From NCBI GenBank assembly GCA_017794825.1, contig CP051237.1, positions 1,488,001 through 1,552,000 on the forward strand: 64,000 nt of DNA, written 5' to 3'. Both the position numbers and the translations under genes were made by a program. The notes under the pieces are model-generated. The model was not told the origin of the DNA and searched no databases. It saw nothing but the letters and a program-made list of their open reading frames with translations. Of the stretch, positions 1 to 6,823 are shown one piece after another. The DNA comes from Pararhizobium sp. GTDB taxonomy: Bacteria > Pseudomonadota > Alphaproteobacteria > Rhizobiales > Rhizobiaceae. Within the stretch, counting starts at the first letter, position 1, and every line of letters begins with the position of its first letter.

Positions 1-1
1 G

Positions 2-190
2 TTTCCGGACGAGATCCTGGATCAGGCGGACATGTACATGTGTGTCGAACTCGGCGGCGAGCACAGTCGCGGTATTACCCTTCTCGACTGGGTCGGACTT
101 GCCGGGCACGAACCCAACGTAACGGTGATCAAGTCCATCGATAACAGGGCATTTCGTCGGCACATCCACGACATGTGTGCAACCAGCTAG
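2..190 (+). CDS. Nucleoside hydrolase, C-terminal end (5' cut by window edge)
   Basis: Only the last 62 codons are present; the open frame runs in from the left edge and ends at TAG. The residues CVELGGEHSRGITLLDW match the conserved C-terminal strand of inosine-uridine nucleoside hydrolases (usually 'VE..sELTrGmTvvD'), and the complete paralogue ending at 4025 has the same block (EIGSELTLGMTVVDYW). Such enzymes cleave the N-glycosidic bond of ribonucleosides to free base and ribose. The metal-binding N-terminal motif lies outside the window, so activity cannot be judged. It is followed 28 bp later by an SDR gene on the same strand and probably shares its transcript. Confidence 0.75.
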   Translation, partial: FPDEILDQADMYMCVELGGEHSRGITLLDWVGLAGHEPNVTVIKSIDNRAFRRHIHDMCATS

Positions 191-218
191 CTCGTGAAGA
201 AGCAGAAAGGATTGAACA

Positions 219-971
219 ATGGCGACAAAGCGTTTTGACGGTCGAAAGATATTGCTGACGGGTGGTGCAACAGGCGTCGGAAACGTGCTCATGAAGATGC
301 TCATCGAGGAAGGTGGACGTGTCGTCGTCGGAGATATCGAACCCTCCGTTGTTGAGATATCTTCAGCGGCAGGTGCTTTGGGTGTCGTCTCGGACGTATC
401 GACACCCGCGGGAACTCAGAAGCTCTTCGACGAAGCAGTTGATTATTTCGGCAACCCCGACATCCTGATTAGCAATGCCGGCTTCATCGTACCCAAACCC
501 ATTCTCGAGACGTCGGACGAAGAGTGGGACCGGGTCATGGGGATCAATGCCAAAGCCCTGTTCATGCTTTCCAGACTGGTCATTCCCGGAATGCTCGAAA
601 AGGGATCGGGAGCAATCGTCGCCACGGCTTCGATATCAGGAATGGTTGGGCTTGCCTCTCAGGCTGCCTATTGCGCGGCAAAAGGTGCGATCGTCCAACT
701 GGTAAAGCAACTCGCCGTCGAATACGCAGCGCAGAACATTCGCGTCAATGCGGTCGGTCCGGGTGCGATCGCCACACCCTTTCTCGATCGCTATATCGAT
801 GCACAGCCGGATCCCTCCGCCACTGCGGCAGCCGTGAAGGCGGCTCATCCGATGAATCGATGGGCCGAACCGGAGGAAGTCGCAAAGGCCATCGCCTATC
901 TCGCCAGCGATGACGCGTCTTTCGTCAACGGACATGTGCTGATGGTCGATGGGGGATACGTCGCGCAATGA
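219..971 (+). CDS. SDR family NAD(P)-dependent oxidoreductase
   Basis: A 250-residue classical short-chain dehydrogenase. The cofactor-binding TGxxxGxG motif is at residues 14–21, NAG at 86–88, and the catalytic YxxxK at Y151–K155 with serines just before it (ATASIS). The acidic residue after beta-2 (GDIE) suggests NAD preference. An AGAAAGGA sequence precedes the ATG at suitable distance, and the stop overlaps the next gene by 4 bp, so the two are probably translationally coupled. Between a nucleoside hydrolase and a sugar-acid dehydratase, it most plausibly oxidises an aldose to its lactone, or a related sugar alcohol; the substrate is inferred only from neighbours. Confidence 0.9.
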   Translation: MATKRFDGRKILLTGGATGVGNVLMKMLIEEGGRVVVGDIEPSVVEISSAAGALGVVSDVSTPAGTQKLFDEAVDYFGNPDILISNAGFIVPKPILETSDEEWDRVMGINAKALFMLSRLVIPGMLEKGSGAIVATASISGMVGLASQAAYCAAKGAIVQLVKQLAVEYAAQNIRVNAVGPGAIATPFLDRYIDAQPDPSATAAAVKAAHPMNRWAEPEEVAKAIAYLASDDASFVNGHVLMVDGGYVAQ

Positions 972-2140
972 CAATCCCTACCCTTGTACTGCGCGATGAC
1001 CAGCCGCTGATCATCGAAAATGCTGAAGTCAGGCTGCTTCGAATGCCGCCTGGAGTTCGATGGGAGGATGCGACACACCGGGTTCCGGCAATCGAGATCA
1101 TTCTTCTCGAATTGATAGTCAACGGTCAACTAGCACGCGGCTTCAGCTATACGGTCGGTGTCGGTGGAACCGCCGTTCGCGCACTGCTCGCAGACTACTG
1201 CAGATCCGAACTCATTGGACGCGATGCTCGTTTTGTCGTTGGAGCCTGGAAAAGTTTCCATCAGCATCTTCACCGGACCGGAATGGGAGCCATCACTACG
1301 CTTGCCCTCGCCACGATTGACGTGGCCCTGTGGGAAGTTCGCGCTCTTGCCTCAGGACGCCCGCTCTATCTGGAAGCGGGAGGCGGCTGCCAGGGGATTG
1401 CAGCCTATTCGAGTGGGATCGACCTGCATTTGTCTCCGGAAGAACTCCACGACGTCCAGAAGCAGAAGCACGACGAAGGTTACAGCTGGTTCAAGATAAA
1501 AGTGGGCCTTCCCCGTCTTTCCGATGACCTCGCAAGGGTCGCCGCGGCTAGAGAGGCGATCGGAAGCGATGCCCAGCTTGTGCTCGACGCTAATCAGGGT
1601 TGGGATCTGGCCGAGGCGATGCGACGCTGCCGCGCCTTCGAGAAATACGACGTGCGATGGATCGAGGAACCGCTGGCACCCGAAGATATCGAAGGTCACG
1701 CGACGCTCCGTCAGAAGACAATCATTCCTGTCGCCGTTGGCGAGAGCCTGTATGAGATCGAGAGTTTCAAAGCTTATATCGTAGCTGAAGCCGTGGACAT
1801 CATCCAGGCGGACATTGTCAGGGTGGGCGGATTGACGCCATGGTTCAGGATCGCCGATCTAGCGGCTGCCTGGAACCGGCCGGTCGCACCCCACTTTTTT
1901 GCGGAGTTATCCGTGCACGCCCTTTGCGCCGTCGACAACGGTCTGGTGCTGGAAAATGTCACAGGAGGGTCGCTGTTTGAACTCGGCGTGGCCGAAGAGC
2001 CAGTTACGATTGAGAAAGGGATTGCAAAACCGAACGGTTTACCTGGTCATGGAGTAAGGTTCGACGAAGCGGCCTTCCAGGGGTTCGAAGTGTCTCTTTC
2101 CGGATACAGCTTCACTGACATCCGAAGTCACAAGGATTGA
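968..2140 (+). CDS. Mandelate racemase/muconate lactonizing enzyme family protein (acid-sugar dehydratase type)
   Basis: 390 residues with the two-part enolase-superfamily layout: N-terminal capping domain, then a TIM barrel. Visible catalytic and metal residues are K176-x-K178 (KIKVG), the Mg ligands D207 (LDANQGW), E233 (WIEEPL) and E259 (VGESLY), then D282 (QADIVRVGG) and H309 (APHFF). A KxK motif plus an Asp/His dyad is typical of the mandelate racemase subgroup, which includes many acid-sugar dehydratases. With an upstream SDR and a downstream lactonase-like amidohydrolase, the probable role is dehydration of an aldonic acid to a 2-keto-3-deoxy acid. The exact sugar acid cannot be read from the sequence. 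Confidence 0.88.
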   Translation: MTIPTLVLRDDQPLIIENAEVRLLRMPPGVRWEDATHRVPAIEIILLELIVNGQLARGFSYTVGVGGTAVRALLADYCRSELIGRDARFVVGAWKSFHQHLHRTGMGAITTLALATIDVALWEVRALASGRPLYLEAGGGCQGIAAYSSGIDLHLSPEELHDVQKQKHDEGYSWFKIKVGLPRLSDDLARVAAAREAIGSDAQLVLDANQGWDLAEAMRRCRAFEKYDVRWIEEPLAPEDIEGHATLRQKTIIPVAVGESLYEIESFKAYIVAEAVDIIQADIVRVGGLTPWFRIADLAAAWNRPVAPHFFAELSVHALCAVDNGLVLENVTGGSLFELGVAEEPVTIEKGIAKPNGLPGHGVRFDEAAFQGFEVSLSGYSFTDIRSHKD

Positions 2141-2143
2141 GCG

Positions 2144-3079
2144 ATGCCCGATCAGGTAGAAACATACAGGTCCTGGCCGAAAGATCTGGAGATCGTCGAT
2201 CCGCACCATCATTTCTGGGATCTCGAACAGAACTGCTACCCCTGGCTTCAGCAGGAGCCGCCTCCCACGCTTGTATGCGGCGACATCGGTCCGATCCGTT
2301 ATACCTATCTGCCCAGGCATCTGAAAAGCGATTTCGCCGGGTTGCCCGTCACGAAAACAGTTCACATCGAGACTGGATGGAACCCTGACGACATTGTGGG
2401 AGAAACAGTCTGGCTTGAAGGACAGGCTGAAACCGCGGGATTGCCGTCCGCAATCATCGCCCACGTGTCCCTTGAAAATGACAATGCTACAGCGTTACTC
2501 GATGCCCATATGGAATCTTCCGACCGGCTTCGCGGCATACGTCAGATCCTCAACTGGCACTCCGATGACGTGTTGAGTTTCGGCGCACCAAGGGATCTTA
2601 TGCAGTCTTCCTCTTGGCGCAGCGGCTTTGCGGCACTTGCAGATCGCAATCTGTCTTTCGATCTGCAAATTTATCCGCATCAGTTTGATGATGCGATCGA
2701 ACTCAAAAAAGCCATTCCCGAGGTAAGAATAATTATCAACCATGGCGGCATGCCGGTGGACAGAACGCCGGAGGGTTTGCAGCTTTGGCGATCAGGACTG
2801 CGCAAGCTTGCAGAGCTCGACGATGTCTGGATCAAGATTTCAGGACTTGGAATGGTCGATCACCAATGGACGACGGACAGCATCGCGCCGATTGTCGGCG
2901 AGATTCTGGAAATATTCGGAACCGGGAAAACGATGTTTGCCAGCAATTTTCCGGTAGACAGCCTCTATTCGTCCTATGCCACCGTGTGGTTCGCCTTCCT
3001 GGACCTGACGGAACGTCTCGCACCGCAGGAACGGCAGGCATTGTTCTCGCGAAATGCAGAAAAAGCTTACAGGATCTGA
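2144..3079 (+). CDS. Amidohydrolase family protein (amidohydrolase-2, probable sugar lactonase)
   Basis: 311 residues. It begins with the metal-binding HxH of this family in VDPHHHFWDL (residues 17–26), carries a central INHGGMP block (about residues 200–206) and ends with a FASNFPVD block where the catalytic aspartate of the barrel is expected. This arrangement resembles 2-pyrone-4,6-dicarboxylate lactonase (LigI) and L-fucono/L-rhamnono-lactonases rather than deaminases. It starts 3 bp after the dehydratase stop. In this operon it most plausibly opens the lactone made by the SDR. Lactonase function is inferred from family resemblance and context. Confidence 0.82.
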   Translation: MPDQVETYRSWPKDLEIVDPHHHFWDLEQNCYPWLQQEPPPTLVCGDIGPIRYTYLPRHLKSDFAGLPVTKTVHIETGWNPDDIVGETVWLEGQAETAGLPSAIIAHVSLENDNATALLDAHMESSDRLRGIRQILNWHSDDVLSFGAPRDLMQSSSWRSGFAALADRNLSFDLQIYPHQFDDAIELKKAIPEVRIIINHGGMPVDRTPEGLQLWRSGLRKLAELDDVWIKISGLGMVDHQWTTDSIAPIVGEILEIFGTGKTMFASNFPVDSLYSSYATVWFAFLDLTERLAPQERQALFSRNAEKAYRI

Positions 3080-3083
3080 TGCA

Positions 3084-4025
3084 ATGCCACGCAAGGTCAT
3101 CATCATCACGGACCCCGGACAGGATCAGGCTGTCGCCATATTAATGGCGCTCGCAGCGCCGGAGCATTTCGAGATTTTGGGGATAGTCACCTCCGCAGGT
3201 AACATCAGCCTGGACTTCACTCAGAAAAATGCTCGAAAGCTGATTGAACTCGCCGGCAGGACGGATGTCCCGGTTTTTGCCGGATGCCCGCGTCCGATTC
3301 ACCGAAAACTGGTTACGGCCGAACACGTACATGGCCCGACCGGGTTGGACGGATCGGACCTTCCGGAACCGATTGTTCCTCTACAGGAGGAGCACGGAGT
3401 GGATTTCATTATCAGGACGCTTCGTCAATTGCCTGCCGGTTCCGTCACAATCTTCTCTGAATCACCGCTCACCAATCTCGCTATGGCCCTCATCAAGGCG
3501 CCAGACATTGCCGAAAAGATTTCCGAGATCGTGATGATGGCCGGGGCCTATTTCGAAGTGGGTAATATTACGCCGAGCGCGGAGTTCAATATCTATGTTG
3601 ACCCAAAAGCAGCCGACATAGTGCTGCGATCCGGGATCCCAATGGTGATGTTGCCGCTTGACGTCACTCACAAGCTGCTCTCGACACCCGAACGCCTGGA
3701 CCGCATCGCAAAACTCGGGAACAGGGCCGGCCGAACCGTTGCTGGTTTGTTGTCATTTTCGGAAGGCTTCGATCTGAACAAATATGGATGGGAAGGCGCA
3801 CCTTTGCACGGTCCAACCGTCCCGGCCTACATGATACGGCCCGAGATTTTCGGCGGACGGCAGGTCAACGTGACAGTCGAAATAGGCAGCGAACTCACAC
3901 TCGGCATGACGGTCGTCGACTATTGGCAAATCACCGACCGCGTAAGAAACGTCTTCTACGTTACTGAAGCTGACTCTGATGCCTATTACCAATTAATTGC
4001 AGAACTGATCGGACGACTGCCGTAG
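3084..4025 (+). CDS. Nucleoside hydrolase-like protein with altered metal-binding site
   Basis: 313 residues of the inosine-uridine nucleoside hydrolase fold. Conserved blocks include HGPTGLDG, SPLTN, SAEFNIYVDP and ELTLGMTVVD. The N-terminal calcium motif, normally DxDPGxDD, reads TDPGQDQ: the first and last aspartates are missing. The usual C-terminal HDP, whose Asp is also a calcium ligand in Crithidia nucleoside hydrolase, reads HGP (PLHGPTV). The protein may use a changed metal site or substrate, or be a non-catalytic paralogue. The ATG at 3084 is chosen because it puts the domain start near residue 7; the frame is open 30 bp further upstream, overlapping the amidohydrolase. It closes the catabolic operon. 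Confidence 0.85.
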   Translation: MPRKVIIITDPGQDQAVAILMALAAPEHFEILGIVTSAGNISLDFTQKNARKLIELAGRTDVPVFAGCPRPIHRKLVTAEHVHGPTGLDGSDLPEPIVPLQEEHGVDFIIRTLRQLPAGSVTIFSESPLTNLAMALIKAPDIAEKISEIVMMAGAYFEVGNITPSAEFNIYVDPKAADIVLRSGIPMVMLPLDVTHKLLSTPERLDRIAKLGNRAGRTVAGLLSFSEGFDLNKYGWEGAPLHGPTVPAYMIRPEIFGGRQVNVTVEIGSELTLGMTVVDYWQITDRVRNVFYVTEADSDAYYQLIAELIGRLP

Positions 4026-4207
4026 ATAAATTTCGGTGTTGTCACTCAGTAAAACAACTTCTCGGATTGGTCCATTTTAAACGACATATTTTTTTCAACC
4101 AGGCGCTTAGCACACGAATCTCAATTCAGACTCGAATTACAAAGAGTTATACATGTATCTCTGTCCCAAGTTTAATCACAGAATTGACGGTTTACTGCCG
4201 AGCTAGG
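4026..4207. other. Intergenic left edge of AT-rich island
   Basis: Base composition turns AT-rich immediately after the nucleoside hydrolase-like gene. No gene is supported here. I looked for a copy of the 3' end of the tRNA-Arg at 15710 (GGCGCACCCGACAGG), as expected for an attL site, and did not find one. Any left attachment site must lie elsewhere or be degraded. Confidence 0.5.
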
Positions 4208-4714
4208 TCAAACCGCCATACCAGATGGACGATTACGTCGGCGACGGCGCCATCGTCGTGTGTTCAACCGCCTTGCAGGCTCTTGCCCCTCAATATCAGG
4301 TGGTTCTGTCAGTGTAGGCGTGAGGATAACTTGCCGAGAAGTTCTGAAAAGTTCCCATCTTCGTTTTTGTGCCTCACTGATTCTTTTCCTACCCTCGTCA
4401 GTTCTTGGGCCTGTGCTGCAACCGCCGTGAAATTTGCATCTACGCTTTCCTGGCACAACACGATTCTTGCAGGCTTGGCCACCGCGAGTTCGAGCGCCAC
4501 AATATGGTCTCTTCATATACGACAGCGGATACTGATTATCGTCCAGGCCAATCATATGTAAACGCTGACATTTTCCGTTTTCACATTTGATGCATCTAAT
4601 CCGCTTGTCCTCGCTCCACGTTCGCATCAAGGGACAATCCCGGCCGCACAAAACATTGTCTTCGTTCACTGTTACCCCACTCAAAAAATAAGCATCGGAT
4701 AGTTCAGAAATCAA
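4208..4714 (-). CDS. HGGxSTG-motif zinc-finger-like small protein
   Basis: Up to 168 residues. The core YCGARTRGGQACKNRV...CKFHGGCSTGPRTDEG, then a basic helix (RISEAQKRRW), matches the HGGxSTG family common on phages and integrative elements of alphaproteobacteria; its function is unknown. Two Cys of the CGA/CKN block and the CxxH of the HGG block could hold zinc. An unusual N-terminal extension adds more cysteines (LCGRDC, CIKC, GKC), perhaps a second zinc ribbon. The longest start is a TTG; GTG or ATG codons 15–30 residues in, or the Met just before RPYCGA, are alternatives. The C-terminus is strongly basic (RRWRRRRRNR), consistent with nucleic-acid binding. It is divergent from the next gene. 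Confidence 0.6.
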   Translation of the reverse strand: MISELSDAYFLSGVTVNEDNVLCGRDCPLMRTWSEDKRIRCIKCENGKCQRLHMIGLDDNQYPLSYMKRPYCGARTRGGQACKNRVVPGKRRCKFHGGCSTGPRTDEGRKRISEAQKRRWELFRTSRQVILTPTLTEPPDIEGQEPARRLNTRRWRRRRRNRPSGMAV

Positions 4715-4718
4715 AGTC

Positions 4719-4738
4719 AGGTTAACAAAGGTTAACAG
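4719..4738. repeat. Tandem 10-bp GGTTAACA direct repeat in divergent promoter region
   Basis: AGGTTAACAA followed directly by AGGTTAACAG, each containing the palindrome GTTAAC, placed one helical turn apart between the divergent genes at 4714 (minus) and 4868 (plus). A trailing AGGTAAG could be a third degenerate half. The spacing suggests a regulator binding site; none is proven. Confidence 0.35.
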
Positions 4739-4867
4739 GTAAGTAAGACCCCATGAAGGTCAATATTTCGCACATCAGACAACACCTGCTCGAGCCACTA
4801 AAAAATCCATCACCTTATAAAAAGTCGGATCGACAATGTGAGGAAACTAGAGGAAACTTGGTAGTAC

Positions 4868-5707
4868 TTGAAACAGTGGGGTCGAAGGCATTTGTACGGA
4901 GCGTATCAATCCAATTGGATCGGCGCTGGCGATGCTTTGGAAGAGCTCGCTGGATGGCCATGGGACGCTTCAAATAGCATGTCGTATCAGCTCTACCACG
5001 CTGTGCTAGATGGAAAGATACGATGCAGACTAAAGGGGGAAATGCTCGAGGAACTGAGTTTCATTCGTGAGAATCGATGGTCAGACAACGACAGGTACGC
5101 ACTTCCTTTTGGACTTGAGCTCTGTCGTGAAGACATAGACAAGATTTGGGATAAATCATCGTTTGTGACTGCAGACCTCATTGCCTTTGGCACAATTACA
5201 CCGAGCAACGCACATATGTTCGCAGAAACGCAGCTCGACAATCTCAAAATGCTTTACAAAAGACTCCTCAGCCGTGTTCCAGGACTTCAAATTGAAATGG
5301 CTAAACGCGAGCTCGATTTCGATCTTCGACGAGACAAATACAAGATGGCCTATCTGCAAATAATAGCCATTTCAGATTCAAACACTCAAGATCACCATAT
5401 GATCGCTCAGGAGTACGAAAAGATAGAATATTTTATGAATCGCTATCTAGAGAAACATTCGAACGATGACGTACCCCAACGCCGCGGACGCAAGCCAGCC
5501 TATCCTTGGGATGACTGCAAAACACATATGCAGAAATTGTTCGAGCATCACGGTTGGTTGTCACTTGATGATCCTGTTTGGTGCTGCCAAGCCGATGTTG
5601 AACGCGCGATTATTGAATTTATGGAAGAGAAAGTCGGTAAAGCACCCGCTACTTCACTAGTTCGAGAACACGCGAAACAATACATTAAATCTTTTAATAA
5701 CAGTTAG
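4868..5707 (+). CDS. Hypothetical protein of mobile-element type, putative DNA-binding C-terminus
   Basis: 279 residues if started at TTG 4868, the first possible start after an in-frame stop at 4862; an ATG at 4979 would give 242. I prefer the TTG because the aromatic-rich stretch AYQSNWIGAGDALEELAGW looks like part of a folded domain. The middle is alpha-helical and charged. The C-terminus reads RRGRKPAYPWDD and then a region ending in VREHAKQYIKS; this 'GR(P/K)P–YxWD ... S-x-VRE' pattern recurs in accessory proteins of rhizobial phages and integrative elements. No function can be assigned. Codon use is AT-richer than the flanking chromosome, consistent with transfer. Confidence 0.6.
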   Translation: MKQWGRRHLYGAYQSNWIGAGDALEELAGWPWDASNSMSYQLYHAVLDGKIRCRLKGEMLEELSFIRENRWSDNDRYALPFGLELCREDIDKIWDKSSFVTADLIAFGTITPSNAHMFAETQLDNLKMLYKRLLSRVPGLQIEMAKRELDFDLRRDKYKMAYLQIIAISDSNTQDHHMIAQEYEKIEYFMNRYLEKHSNDDVPQRRGRKPAYPWDDCKTHMQKLFEHHGWLSLDDPVWCCQADVERAIIEFMEEKVGKAPATSLVREHAKQYIKSFNNS

Positions 5708-5804
5708 TTATTAATTTTCGACCAATTTCCGCCTATTTCGGCCGACGATACCCCGTCTTTCCACGAGTATCTCGCATCATTCCTGAAGATTGATGGAGAA
5801 AGAC

Positions 5805-6011
5805 ATGGATGCGCAGAGTAGATTTCTCGACGCCAAAGAAGCTGCACGAGAACTTACAATTTCAACAGCAACACTCGCCAAATGGAGAGTCTACGGGATC
5901 GGTCCGGCTTTCCGGAAAATTGGACGGAGAGTCATCTACGATCGCAATGATATTCGGTCTTGGTTGGACACAAAGCGCCATTTGTCTACTTCGGAGTACG
6001 GTGATGCGTGA
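5805..6011 (+). CDS. AlpA/excisionase-like helix-turn-helix protein
   Basis: 68 residues with the compact winged HTH of the AlpA/MerR/Xis group: FLDAKEAARELTISTATLAKWRV, then a conserved turn GPAFRKIGRRVIYDRNDIRSWLD. Such proteins act as excisionases or activators on integrative elements. The ATG at 5805 is chosen because GGAG ends 6 bp upstream; the upstream ATG at 5793 has no good ribosome binding site. The 3' end overlaps the next gene by 8 bp. No integrase is visible nearby, so its partner is missing or lies outside the window. Confidence 0.75.
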   Translation: MDAQSRFLDAKEAARELTISTATLAKWRVYGIGPAFRKIGRRVIYDRNDIRSWLDTKRHLSTSEYGDA

Positions 6012-6513
6012 TTTTCACAAGGTTTCTCCAGCTGTATGGCACGATCCGAGGTTCAGAGGCTTAAAGAAAGGTGCTCACACACTAGCGTATCTTTATGTGT
6101 TATTTGGCCCTCATCAGAACAGCACGGGGGTTAGCAAACTACCTGCACCATACGTGGCTACAGATTTGGAAATTTCGGTAGCCTCAGCAAAATCAGCGCT
6201 CTCGGTGCTCCAATCGGCGGGATTGATCGTTCATGATTCACAATACGATCTAGTTTATGCAACAGATTGGTTTCGAACGAACCCCCCGATGAATATGAAG
6301 CACCTTTTAGGTATTCATAAACAGCTTGACAGGTTTCCGACTTGCGAACTCATCGAAAGGGTTAGAGAGGAAGCGGATTGCGCAAATCAAGAGAGACAAG
6401 CGGCTGCAGATAAATTCAAATTGGCGAAACAGCTGCGAGCAGATAGCGAAAAAAGAGCATATCTCGCGAAAACCCCATATTTATCAGCAGTTTCCAAAAT
6501 ATCGAATGGATAG
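6004..6513 (+). CDS. Winged-helix protein resembling phage replication-initiator N-terminal domains
   Basis: 169 residues. The first ~100 (KVSPAVWHDPRFRGL; LAYLYVLFGPHQNSTGVSKL; SVASAKSALSVLQSAGLI; WFRTNPPMNMKH) follow the pattern of the winged-helix domain at the start of phage and plasmid replication proteins: a compact fold, a 'GV..LP' turn, then a recognition helix and a YD/WF strand. The rest is a charged, probably coiled-coil helix (RVREEADCANQERQAAADK). The ATG at 6004 overlaps the end of the AlpA-like gene, supporting co-expression. The TAG stop lies inside a 37-bp palindrome. A replication or regulatory role is inferred only from fold resemblance. Confidence 0.55.
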   Translation: MRDFHKVSPAVWHDPRFRGLKKGAHTLAYLYVLFGPHQNSTGVSKLPAPYVATDLEISVASAKSALSVLQSAGLIVHDSQYDLVYATDWFRTNPPMNMKHLLGIHKQLDRFPTCELIERVREEADCANQERQAAADKFKLAKQLRADSEKRAYLAKTPYLSAVSKISNG

Positions 6514-6543
6514 AGTATCGATAGTCTATCGATACTCTATCCA
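6507..6543. repeat. 37-bp palindrome of two nested TATCGATA sites
   Basis: TGGATAGAGTATCGATAG and its exact reverse complement are separated by a single T, giving 18-bp perfect arms. Each arm contains TATCGATA, itself palindromic, with centres 11 bp apart (about one helical turn). It overlaps the stop codon of the preceding gene. It lacks a U-tract, and the hairpin would have almost no loop, so an operator, partition-type or recombination site is more likely than a terminator. Confidence 0.7.
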
Positions 6544-6823
6544 CACAAGAATAGACGAAAATAAACTGAGACTGATTTCAAAAGCGGTACAAAATCGGAA
6601 ATGGCCAATGGTTCAAACCTACGACAAAAAGCTCAAGAATGGAGTCTTGAAGAAAAAAGTAGATTGCTCAGTAGATATTCATGCACTTCGTTTTCGTTCA
6701 CTATTACCGCACAAGTTTACAGCTTCTTGTTTGCATGATCGACGAATCAGCCATTTATCCAATAAGTTGAGAAGTTGCTGATCTGAGTCTAAATGTACCA
6801 CTAGTTGATAAGGGGACTTTCTG
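6544..6823. other. Intergenic region upstream of the restriction operon
   Basis: About 280 AT-rich bases between the palindrome and hsdR. No gene is supported: the open frame through it continues from inside the preceding gene in another frame and is basic and low in complexity. The hsdR promoter must lie here. An AAGGGGA sequence about 8 bp before the GTG start is the probable ribosome binding site. Confidence 0.45.

Noticed and set aside
6326..6781. Plus-strand open frame of 151 codons after the winged-helix gene
   Set aside because: It begins inside the preceding gene in another frame, passes through the palindrome, is very basic and low in complexity, and has no ribosome binding site or family resemblance.
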